NCBI GenBank assembly: GCA_002238925.1
Contig: MPNH01000047.1
Span: 1 to 41,746 of the forward strand
DNA from: Spirochaetaceae bacterium bin103
GTDB taxonomy: Bacteria; Spirochaetota; Spirochaetia; SZUA-6; Bin103
Length of the DNA: 41,746 nucleotides
Direction: 5' to 3'
The position numbers and the translations under genes were made by a program. Each line of letters starts with the position of its first letter. Position 1 is the first letter of the stretch. This document shows, piece by piece, positions 1 through 7,530 of this stretch. Below the pieces are notes generated by a model. That model saw only the letters and a list, made by a program, of their open reading frames with translations. It searched no databases and was not told the origin of the DNA.

Positions 1-1
1 C

Positions 2-1351
2 GGCGCCGCCACCGCAGCCGGCCAGTGGCCGCTGCGCCACCTGCGGCTGCCGGAGCTGTGGCAGGCGTTGGATGGCGGCGTGCTCGGTGAGCCCGGACCG
101 GTGGTGGTGGCGGTGCTCGACACCGGCTACGCAAGCCACCCCGACCTGGCGAGCAACCTGGACACGGCTGCCGGCTACGACTTTGTAAGCCACGCGAGCG
201 CGGCCGGCGACGGCGACGGCATCGACCCCGATGCCACCGATCCCGGCACCGGCGGCTCCTGGCACGGGACCACGATTGCCGGCGTCATCGCCGCCCGCAC
301 CGGCAACGGCGCCGGCGTGGCCGGCATGGGGTGGCCGTGGGCCGGTTCGCGGATCACCATCATGCCGGTGCGCATCGCGGGGCGGTTCGGCGCCACCTCC
401 TACGATGTGGCACAGGGACTACGCTACGCCGCCGGACTGGCCAACGACTCCGGCGAGGTGCCTCCGGTCCCCGCGAAGATCATCAATCTCAGCCTGGCCG
501 AAGCCGTGCCCGGGCCGCGCGACGAAGTCCTGGAGGAAGCCCTGCACGCGGTTGCCGCGGCCGGCGCGATCGTGGTGGCGGCGGCCGGCAACCACGGTTC
601 CGCGGTGCGTGCTCCGGCCACCTCGCCGAACACCCTGGCGGTAGGATCGGTGACCTTGGCCGGCACGCTCGCGGACGAGTCCAACTTCGGTCCGCGGATC
701 GACGTGGTCGCGCCGGGGGGCACCGAGTCGGTGGGGGTACCGGCTCTCGGGGTCGGTGCCGGCGCCGGTCCGGCGCGGTGGATCGTGCGTTCGGATCACG
801 GCACCTCCATCGCGGCGGCCCACGTCAGCGGGGTACTGGCGCTGCTCGCCGGTTTCGACCGCTCGCTCACGTTGGGCGCCGCGCGCGCGCTGCTCGCCGA
901 TGCGGCGATCGACCTGGGGCCGCCGGGGAGGGACGACCGCTACGGTCCCGGCCTGCTGGATGCGTTCGCCCTGTTCGGCGTAACTCGGGGCCATCCCCCC
1001 GCGCTCGGCGGACGAGATCCCGCCGCCGCCGGCGGCCCGGCCGGCGGTTCGTCAGCACCGGGCAGTGCAGCCGCGGCGCGCCCAGGTCGGGGCGCCGACC
1101 CGCACGCCCTGATCGTGCGGTACCGGCACCGGGGCATGAATTACGCCGCGCGGACGGCCGCCGGCGAATTGCTGCGCGCGCGGCACGCGGTCGCCCGCGT
1201 GGAGGCTGGCGCCGCGGGATTCGCATTGGTGCAGTTGCAGGATGGTGAGGACCGCGAGCAGGTCCAGGCGCGGCTCGAAGCCGACCCGGCGGTCGCCGCG
1301 GTGTACGACAACCGAATCTACCTGCCCGCGGTCCCGCCGCCAACGCAGTAA
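2..1351 (+). CDS. Subtilisin-like (S8) serine protease, 5' end outside window
   Basis: Secreted or surface serine endopeptidase of the subtilase family. The frame is already open at base 2; a TTG at 68 is not a credible start because the residues before it belong to the usual lead-in of the S8 domain. The catalytic triad is visible: Asp in VLDTGY (119-121), His in WHGTTIAG (263-265), Ser in GTSIAAAH (806-808), with the oxyanion Asn in AAAGNHGS (590-592). After the catalytic domain comes a Gly/Ala/Pro-rich linker (about 1000-1100), then about 75 residues that look like an S8 propeptide: a beta strand (ALIVRYRH), a helix, FALVQLQDG, and the ending DPAVAAVYDN. Such a unit normally lies before the catalytic domain. 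No downstream partner; the next gene is convergent. The family call is firm; substrate and location are inferred. Confidence 0.93.
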   Translation, partial: GAATAAGQWPLRHLRLPELWQALDGGVLGEPGPVVVAVLDTGYASHPDLASNLDTAAGYDFVSHASAAGDGDGIDPDATDPGTGGSWHGTTIAGVIAARTGNGAGVAGMGWPWAGSRITIMPVRIAGRFGATSYDVAQGLRYAAGLANDSGEVPPVPAKIINLSLAEAVPGPRDEVLEEALHAVAAAGAIVVAAAGNHGSAVRAPATSPNTLAVGSVTLAGTLADESNFGPRIDVVAPGGTESVGVPALGVGAGAGPARWIVRSDHGTSIAAAHVSGVLALLAGFDRSLTLGAARALLADAAIDLGPPGRDDRYGPGLLDAFALFGVTRGHPPALGGRDPAAAGGPAGGSSAPGSAAAARPGRGADPHALIVRYRHRGMNYAARTAAGELLRARHAVARVEAGAAGFALVQLQDGEDREQVQARLEADPAVAAVYDNRIYLPAVPPPTQ

Positions 1352-1373
1352 CGGGTCGCGGTCGGCCCCGCCC

Positions 1374-1402
1374 CCCGGCGTGCTCACAAGGAACACGCCG
1401 GG
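1374..1402. terminator. Perfect 9-bp hairpin between convergent genes
   Basis: CCCGGCGTG (1374-1382) and CACGCCGGG (1394-1402) form a perfect inverted repeat with an 11-nt loop. It lies between the stop codon of the protease gene and that of the convergent lipoprotein gene, so it could end transcripts from both sides. No T-tract follows, so intrinsic termination is only probable. Confidence 0.5.
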
Positions 1403-1433
1403 AGGCTGTCGTGGGGCGCGGCCGCGGCCGGCC

Positions 1434-3032
1434 TCAGCAGGTGTTGGCGGACCCCGGAGTAGCCGGCATCTCGCGAAAGTCGAACCCGTTGTCGTTGCTG
1501 TCGAAGCCCGCCGGGCACCTGCCGATCGAGGTGTTGGCGGTCGGCGGATCGTGCGGCGCCGGCGAGCCCTCGCCCGCCCCCGGCACGACGCCTTCGTAGT
1601 GCACGGCATCCACGACGCGACCGTCCGCTTTCGCCACGATCCGTACTCCGTCGGGCCCGTTGGTGACGCTCGCGCCGGTGAGCGGCAGCACCGCCGTGCC
1701 TGCCGGCACCAGGCCGGGTTGGCCGATTACGGCCTGCTTGCCAATCACCAGGAACCCGCCCGCGGGGAGGTTTACGTCACTCTCGAGCGAATGGTACGGC
1801 TCGTCGTCGGCGCCGTCGACCAGCTCGATGCGGTAGCCGGACAGATCGACCGTTGCCGACCCGGGGTTCAGGATCTCGATAAATTCGGCCGTGTCGCTCG
1901 AGCCGTCCTGATCGTAGTCGATCTCGTTGACCAGAAGCGTGGCCGGCCCCGGCATGAGCGGCAGGGCGGGAAACAAATCGGCCGGGACCTCCAGGGTTGC
2001 GCTCGCGGTCAGGCCGGCTGCGTCGGTCACGGTGACCGACAGCGTACCGGCGGTGGTCGCCGTATAGCCGGTCAGGATCGTGGGGTTCGTGGCCGGATCG
2101 GTGAACGTGCCGGAGCTGCTCTCCGAATCGGTGAATCCCCAATCGTAGGCGAGGCCGATGCCGTCCCCGGCCGTGGAGACGTTGGCGGTCCAGCGAATCC
2201 CCGCCGGCGTGCGCTTGCCGGCAAAGCCCCGTACGACCGGCCCGATCCTGGCGCTGAGACCGGTGGTCTCCACCCTGATCTGGAAGTCGACCTCGATGCG
2301 GTTGCCTTGCGCGTTGATCAGTGCGATCTGCGCGGTGTACCACCCGACGATGTCGGGAGATTCGTACGTGGCAGTGATGGTGGCGGCGCCGGCTACGAGG
2401 GTCACCTGGCCGCTTTCGGGATTGAACGTGCCGCCGGAGAACTCGTAGTCGAGCTGTTCCGCGTCGGCGCCCTGCACGGAGATGCTCACATCCGCCGGCA
2501 CGCCGGTGGAGACGTTGCTGATGCTGATCGCGGTTACCTTCGGGATGCGGTTGTCCACGTCGTCGTCGACTGCGTTGAGCCGGATCGTGATCTGCGCCCC
2601 GACGCTGGCCAGTGTCTGCGCGTGCGAACCCTCAAACAGCACCTCGTCGCTGCTGTCGCGGGCGCTCGCCGAAAACGTCAGCTCGGGTCCGATGGTGAGG
2701 CCGGACAAGGTTCCGGTCCATATGCCGTCGGGTGTGCGTTCAAGGTCGGCGGTGGCCAGCGGATCCTGGTGGTTGCCCAGGGCGTTCTCGCCGGCCACGG
2801 TTACCGTGACCGAGGCAATGTCGGCGTGGCTGCCTTTCGCCGAGGCGATGGTGAGCGGTCCGGCCACCTGCACGGTTGCCGAGGTCGTGCCGGACGGCCT
2901 GGGCGCGTCCGACGGCGACAGGCCCGCGGAGGGGGCCTGCTCCAGAATCTCCATGCATCCGGTGACGGACACAAGGACGAGTACCGCTGCCAGTGCGGCA
3001 ACGCGGCTGGGAACGAAACGAAAAGGTCTCAT
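1434..3032 (-). CDS. Lipoprotein with C-terminal lamin-tail domain
   Basis: A 532-residue exported lipoprotein. The N-terminus is basic, then hydrophobic, and ends in a lipobox VTGC with the lipidated Cys at residue 26. Residues about 45-360 are beta-rich and look like tandem Ig/PKD-like modules (WTANVS, TLSVTVTDAAGLTASATLEV). Residues about 365-525 form a lamin-tail (LTD) domain: LLVNEIDYDQDG, EFIEILNPG, VDLSGYRIEL, LPAGGFLVIG, then GSANTC at the end. LTD domains in bacteria occur on surface proteins and on nucleases, but no nuclease domain is visible here, so a structural or adhesive surface role is more likely. Same strand as the desaturase gene, 64 nt downstream of it. No strong ribosome site is seen at the ATG. 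Confidence 0.85.
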   Translation of the reverse strand: MRPFRFVPSRVAALAAVLVLVSVTGCMEILEQAPSAGLSPSDAPRPSGTTSATVQVAGPLTIASAKGSHADIASVTVTVAGENALGNHQDPLATADLERTPDGIWTGTLSGLTIGPELTFSASARDSSDEVLFEGSHAQTLASVGAQITIRLNAVDDDVDNRIPKVTAISISNVSTGVPADVSISVQGADAEQLDYEFSGGTFNPESGQVTLVAGAATITATYESPDIVGWYTAQIALINAQGNRIEVDFQIRVETTGLSARIGPVVRGFAGKRTPAGIRWTANVSTAGDGIGLAYDWGFTDSESSSGTFTDPATNPTILTGYTATTAGTLSVTVTDAAGLTASATLEVPADLFPALPLMPGPATLLVNEIDYDQDGSSDTAEFIEILNPGSATVDLSGYRIELVDGADDEPYHSLESDVNLPAGGFLVIGKQAVIGQPGLVPAGTAVLPLTGASVTNGPDGVRIVAKADGRVVDAVHYEGVVPGAGEGSPAPHDPPTANTSIGRCPAGFDSNDNGFDFREMPATPGSANTC

Positions 3033-3096
3033 GGAACCGATAAAGGGCCAGCCGTCGGTGGCGCTTCATCGGTTCGTGGTCGGTCGCTTGGCGCGG

Positions 3097-4218
3097 CTAC
3101 GTAGCCGGGGAGGCGGGGAGCTCGGGCACGAACACGAAGCCCGGTTCCTTGCGCTGGCGGTTGACGATTGGGAGCATCTCCGCCCAGGCACGGAACAACC
3201 CGCGCGGCGCGCGCGGCAGGTCCGCTTCGATCGCCTTTCGGAGCTTGGCCAGGTTGTAGAACGGCACGCTCGGGTACATGTGGTGCTCGATGTGATAGTT
3301 CATGTGCCAGTAAAGGAATCTGAACACTGGACCGAATTCGACGGTGCGGCAGCACAGGCGGAAGTCCGGCGTGTTGGAGCTGAGCCCGGCGTGTTGTGTC
3401 TCGATGAACAGGTTGCTCAACCACGGCGCCAGCCAGCGCGCGAAGGTCACGATCAACAGCATGATCCAGAGGTCGAGAGCGATGAACACGATCGCCAGTG
3501 CCAGGTGTCCGAACACGACGATGCGCGCCCAGCGGAACAGGGCGGCCCGCTTGTCCGCGTTACCCTGGCCCGCCGGCGGATCGGCGAAGCAGCGTTCCTC
3601 CCACACGGAAGAGCCGGCACCGCCATTGGCGTGCCCAAGGGCGCCGTTCGCCTCGGCCGCCACCGACGGGCCGCTGCCGGCCAGCCGGCCGCGGCTCCAG
3701 CGCACCAGGTGGCCGATCTCCGCGATCATGTTGGGGACCGCCAGCACGAGTTGCGTAAGCCACTGCACAGGCCGGAACACGCGCGGGAGCCGCACCTCCA
3801 GGTCGAGTTCGTCGTGCACGGTGTACTGGTGATGGCGCACGTGGCTGGCGCGGAAGTACTCGGGGCTCGACCAGCACAGGAAGTTGCATATCCGCAGAAA
3901 GCTCTCGTTGAGCAGCCGCGACCGGAACACGGTCCGGTGCGCCAACTCGTGGCGCGAGTGCTGCAGCGTGCGGTGCACGGTGCCGTGCACGAACAGTGCC
4001 AGCAGCAGCCAGGGCCAGCTCAGGTGCAGGTGCACCAGGAACACCCCGGTGCCGGTCGCCGCGAGCAGTGCCAAGTATCCGGTCGCGAACAGAAACGGCC
4101 GCAGATTGGAGCGGCGGGACAGTTCCCGCAGGCGCGCAATCGGCAACGGCGAGCGGTACCATCTTACCCGCTGGTTTACGGCCCAGTCATGATCAACCTG
4201 AGCGACTGAAGTTGACAT
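3097..4218 (-). CDS. Membrane fatty acid desaturase-like di-iron protein
   Basis: A 373-residue integral membrane oxidoreductase of the fatty acid desaturase superfamily, which inserts double bonds or hydroxyls into acyl chains or related lipids with a di-iron centre held by histidines. The three boxes are present: HELAH (residues 90-94), HVRHH (126-130) and HIEHH (309-313). Hydrophobic segments lie at about 41-63 and 68-80 and around the middle of the protein (IVVFGHLALAIVFIALDLWIML). The ATG at 4218 (MSTSVAQ) was chosen because the 30 residues in frame before it are Arg-rich, unlike any membrane-protein N-terminus. Faces the ABC permease operon across 191 bp. The substrate, whether phospholipid, free acid or carotenoid, cannot be told. 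Confidence 0.88.
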   Translation of the reverse strand: MSTSVAQVDHDWAVNQRVRWYRSPLPIARLRELSRRSNLRPFLFATGYLALLAATGTGVFLVHLHLSWPWLLLALFVHGTVHRTLQHSRHELAHRTVFRSRLLNESFLRICNFLCWSSPEYFRASHVRHHQYTVHDELDLEVRLPRVFRPVQWLTQLVLAVPNMIAEIGHLVRWSRGRLAGSGPSVAAEANGALGHANGGAGSSVWEERCFADPPAGQGNADKRAALFRWARIVVFGHLALAIVFIALDLWIMLLIVTFARWLAPWLSNLFIETQHAGLSSNTPDFRLCCRTVEFGPVFRFLYWHMNYHIEHHMYPSVPFYNLAKLRKAIEADLPRAPRGLFRAWAEMLPIVNRQRKEPGFVFVPELPASPAT

Positions 4219-4409
4219 CGGAAATACCCTACCCCTCGATGACAATCGGCGCCCGCGCAGACGATGGCCGCCACAAGGCAGACTGCGGCTTGTTGAGCAC
4301 CCTGTCAAGCGAGTTGCAGGCGCTGGAAGGCGCTGGAACTGCCCGCTGTCCGTTCACGACCTGGACAAACGCCCACGCCGATGCTACCAACCTGCAGGGG
4401 GCCGCGCAC
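4219..4409. promoter_or_regulatory. Divergent promoter region, desaturase / ABC importer
   Basis: These 191 bp separate two divergent start codons, so both promoters must lie here or inside the flanking genes. On the minus strand TTGACA (4308-4303) is a perfect -35 match, but no convincing -10 follows at 17 nt. No clear operator repeat was seen. The assignment rests on gene layout. Confidence 0.35.
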
Positions 4410-5303
4410 GTGGCGCTGACAAGACAACCGCTGAGCGCCATAGATCGAGCACATCCCGCCTACTACCTGCTTCCCGCCGCCGCCATTTTTTTCGCGCTGT
4501 TTCTCGTCCCCATTCTGATCAACCTGGTGACCGCGTTCACCGACTGGAATGCGTATCGGAGCGGGTTCAACTTCATCGGACTGGACAACTTTGTCGCCGC
4601 AATCGAGTCGGGTGACCTGCTGCGGGTCACCCGGACCACCTTTCTCTACAGCGTCGCGGTGGTAGCGGCACAAAACATATTCGGGTTTTCGCTCGCCATG
4701 GCCCTCGAACGGAGGACCCGCGTCAGCAACCTGTTCCGCGCGATCTTCTTCGTACCGTGCGTGGTGGCGATCGTGGTCTGGGGTATCCTGTTCAACCAGT
4801 TGCTCCACCCCAGCGGCCTGGTCAACCAGATCCTCTCCGTGCTGACCGGATCCGAGGTCGCCATTATCTGGTTGGGCAGCGTGAAGTACACGATTTTCGT
4901 GGTGGCCGCCGTCAACTCCTGGATGTGGACCGGCTTTCACATGGTGATCTACATCGCCGCCATCAACGCCATTCCCGAAGACCTTATCGACGCCGGCAAG
5001 ATCGACGGGCTTGGCTATTTCGCCCGCATACGGCACGTGATTCTGCCGCTCATCATGCAGGGCATATCGATCAACGTGGTACTCAGCACGATCGGCACCC
5101 TGAAAGTGTTCGACATGGTGATGGTGTTGACCAAGACCGGCCCGGGCGGCGCTACCAACGTCTACAACACCTGGATCTACGAGGCATTCGGCCAGGCGCT
5201 GTACGGTTACGCCTCGGCCATCAACATCTTCCTGATCGTGCTGGTCACGGTAATCGCCTATCCGCTCTACTTCCGCATGAATCGCCGGGTGGTCGACCTG
5301 TGA
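4410..5303 (+). CDS. ABC sugar transporter permease, first subunit (MalF type)
   Basis: A 297-residue inner-membrane permease of a CUT1-type carbohydrate importer. The GTG start at 4410 is chosen because AGGGGG (4396-4401) sits 8 nt before it, the N-terminus then reads into the first membrane helix (YLLPAAAIFFALFLVPILI), and the length fits the family. The frame is open well upstream, but those residues are not family-like. The cytoplasmic EAA loop that contacts the ATPase is visible as IPEDLIDAGKIDG followed by ILPLI. Six membrane segments are likely. The stop overlaps the second permease start (GTGA), so the two are translationally coupled. No ATPase gene lies nearby; many CUT1 systems share one ATPase encoded elsewhere. 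Confidence 0.9.
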   Translation: MALTRQPLSAIDRAHPAYYLLPAAAIFFALFLVPILINLVTAFTDWNAYRSGFNFIGLDNFVAAIESGDLLRVTRTTFLYSVAVVAAQNIFGFSLAMALERRTRVSNLFRAIFFVPCVVAIVVWGILFNQLLHPSGLVNQILSVLTGSEVAIIWLGSVKYTIFVVAAVNSWMWTGFHMVIYIAAINAIPEDLIDAGKIDGLGYFARIRHVILPLIMQGISINVVLSTIGTLKVFDMVMVLTKTGPGGATNVYNTWIYEAFGQALYGYASAINIFLIVLVTVIAYPLYFRMNRRVVDL

Positions 5304-6127
5304 CACGCGGCAGACTGCTCGGCGCGTTGAAGTACCTGGTGATCGGCCTGCTCTCGCTGCTGATACTGATCCCGTTCTGGGCCATGACCGTAAACTCCTT
5401 CAAAGGGGGGGAGGAGGCGGCCACTCCCACGCTCGCACTGCCGGCAGAGTGGCACGTAGTCGATAACTACGCCACGGTTATCGAGCGCGGCAAGCTGGTG
5501 CGGGCGTTCCTGAACAGCGTCATCATTACTGGGGCATCGACCGTTCTGATCCTGTTCTGCAGCACCACGTCCGCGTTCGTTTTCGGGCGCCGCCGCCAGC
5601 GCTGGATCAAGCGGCTGTTCTACCTGTTCATGTTCGGAATCATCGCGCCGCCTTCGGTGGTGGTGTCGACGCGGCTGTTCGATGCCCTGGAGCTGGTCGG
5701 GACCTATTCGGGGATGATCCTGTACTACGGAGCTACCTTCTGCGCGCTTCCCATCTTCATTCTCACCGGGTTCATGACCACGATTCCGCGTGAACTGGAC
5801 GAGGCGGGGATCGTCGACGGCGCCCGCCACGGCGACTTGTTTGCGCGCATCACGGCGCCCCTGCTGAAGCCGGCGATTGCCACCTGCTTCATCTGGATCG
5901 TGCTGCGCATCTGGAACGACTTCCAGTTTCCGCTGTATATCTTGGGAGGTTCCGTGCGCAAGTACACGATGGTGCTCAGCGTGTATGCCTATATCGGAAC
6001 CTGGCACGTGGCGTACAACTACGTGTTCGCCAATCTGCTGCTGGTGTCGATTCCGGTGATCGTGGCGTTCCTGTTCGCCCAGCGGCATCTGGTGCAGGGC
6101 CTGACCGCCGGCGCGGTGAAGGGTTGA
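5300..6127 (+). CDS. ABC sugar transporter permease, second subunit (MalG type)
   Basis: A 275-residue partner permease of the same importer. The GTG at 5300 overlaps the TGA of the first permease by four bases, which fixes the start and implies coupled translation. The first helix (LVIGLLSLLILIPFWAMTV) is followed by the SFKGG turn typical of MalG-like subunits. The EAA motif reads ELDEAGIVDGARHG with a downstream APLLKP. The periplasmic loop after helix 1 (WHVVDNYATVIERG) has the usual form for this family. The gene ends 41 nt from the stop of the convergent solute-binding protein gene. Confidence 0.9.
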   Translation: MTRGRLLGALKYLVIGLLSLLILIPFWAMTVNSFKGGEEAATPTLALPAEWHVVDNYATVIERGKLVRAFLNSVIITGASTVLILFCSTTSAFVFGRRRQRWIKRLFYLFMFGIIAPPSVVVSTRLFDALELVGTYSGMILYYGATFCALPIFILTGFMTTIPRELDEAGIVDGARHGDLFARITAPLLKPAIATCFIWIVLRIWNDFQFPLYILGGSVRKYTMVLSVYAYIGTWHVAYNYVFANLLLVSIPVIVAFLFAQRHLVQGLTAGAVKG

Positions 6128-6168
6128 GCCGCCTCACAAGACGCCGGTGATCGCGCCCGCGGTGCGCG

Positions 6169-7443
6169 CTACTGAAACGCCTCCAGGCCGACCGCCTTGG
6201 CGCTCGCGGCGAAATCGCGCTGCATGTCTTCGGCCGCCTCCTGCGGAGTGCGGGTGCCGGCAATGACGGTCGCGGCATACACGCCGGTCAACTGCGGGCT
6301 CGCCTTGAGCTTGTACAGGAACGGTACTTCACCGCGGAAGTGTGCCAGCAAGTCCGCGGAGTAGGGAAACATTTCGTTTTCGATACCCATGTACGCGCTC
6401 GGCGCCCGGAACGTGTTGTAGAACCTCGCCAGGTTCTCCTGCTCCAGAAACCAGTTGATGAACGCCCAGGCGCCCTCCTGATTGTCACCGCCGGCCTCTT
6501 CCTTCACCAGGTAGGCAAACCAGGGGAGGCTGTAGTAAGCGCGGTTGCCCTGTTCGGAAATGTTGAACCCGCCCAGGTTCGTGTTGTTGAACTCCTCGGT
6601 GAAGTTGGGCAGCGAGTTGACCGAACCCATGGCGGAATACACGGTTCCTTCGCGGATCGCCACGTACTGGCCCTCGGTAGTGCCCACCAGCGCGTCGGAG
6701 TTGAAATAGCCTCGGTCGCCAATCTCCTTGATGTACTCGAACGCCCGCACCATCCCGGTCTCGGCAAAGCTGGTCTCGTTGTTGTTGATACGGTCCTGGA
6801 CGTCGGTGAGTACGAACTCGTCGGCGATGAAGTTGTCGGCCACGAAGCCGAGGCTCCAGACAGACTGACCCATGGCGTACATCGGGTCGAACCCGGCGGC
6901 TCTGACCTTGGGTGCGACGTTGTCCAGGAAGTCGCCGGTACTGGAAGGCACGGTGACCCCGGCGGCCTGCGCGACCTCCTTGTTGTAGAGGTACCCGCGC
7001 AGCGTGATCGGCGAGTAGGGTATACCGTAGTTGCGGCCGTCGACCGCGTTGGCTGCCATGACCGCTTCCGGCACCTTGGCGCCGATCAGGTTGTCGCGCG
7101 CCCAGTCGGTAATGTCGACGAAGTTCTCCTTCGGGTTGTACACCAGGTACTCCGCGGGCGTGCCGTGGCCGATCAGTATGTCCGGCCCCTCACCGGTCGC
7201 CAGGCGAGTTGCATTGGTGGTGAAGTAGTCCTGGCCTCCCGGCGCCGGAACGACTTCCGTCTCCCAACCGGTCTCGGCCGTGAACCACTCCAGCATGCCC
7301 AGGAATTTCTCCTCTACCTGGTCATCGAACAGAGTGATGTGCACCACTTTCCTGGCGGTGCTCTCCTCCTGAGGCGTGCCCGACAACGGCGCGGCGGCGA
7401 GCGCCATCGCGAGTATGACAGCGGAAACTGTTGCTCGTTTCAT
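6169..7443 (-). CDS. Extracellular sugar-binding protein (family 1)
   Basis: A 424-residue periplasmic solute-binding protein of the family serving CUT1 carbohydrate importers. The start at 7443 gives a signal peptide (MKRATVSAVILAMALAAAPL) with no lipobox Cys, so it is probably released by signal peptidase I. Family hallmarks are visible: VVHITLFDDQ near the N-terminus, ATGEGPDILIGHG, a hinge region YGIPYSPITLRGYLYNKEV, and the C-terminal EGAWAFINWFLEQENL and FRAPSAY. The 20 residues in frame upstream of the chosen ATG lack signal-peptide character. It almost certainly feeds the two permeases next door, although it is convergent with them instead of leading their operon. Ligand unknown. Confidence 0.9.
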   Translation of the reverse strand: MKRATVSAVILAMALAAAPLSGTPQEESTARKVVHITLFDDQVEEKFLGMLEWFTAETGWETEVVPAPGGQDYFTTNATRLATGEGPDILIGHGTPAEYLVYNPKENFVDITDWARDNLIGAKVPEAVMAANAVDGRNYGIPYSPITLRGYLYNKEVAQAAGVTVPSSTGDFLDNVAPKVRAAGFDPMYAMGQSVWSLGFVADNFIADEFVLTDVQDRINNNETSFAETGMVRAFEYIKEIGDRGYFNSDALVGTTEGQYVAIREGTVYSAMGSVNSLPNFTEEFNNTNLGGFNISEQGNRAYYSLPWFAYLVKEEAGGDNQEGAWAFINWFLEQENLARFYNTFRAPSAYMGIENEMFPYSADLLAHFRGEVPFLYKLKASPQLTGVYAATVIAGTRTPQEAAEDMQRDFAASAKAVGLEAFQ

Positions 7444-7530
7444 TCCGCCATGGTGATTCAGGCGCGGGGGGCTGTCAAGTTTGCTCGGTCGCAACGGCCG
7501 CAACGGCGGCGGGAGGTTGCGGCGTTACGG

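Noticed and set aside
1434..3032. Nuclease role for the lamin-tail lipoprotein
   Set aside because: LTD domains occur with nucleases, but no nuclease motif is present in this protein.
4213..4218. TTGACA as a -35 element for the permease operon
   Set aside because: It overlaps the desaturase start codon and no -10 box follows at a suitable distance.
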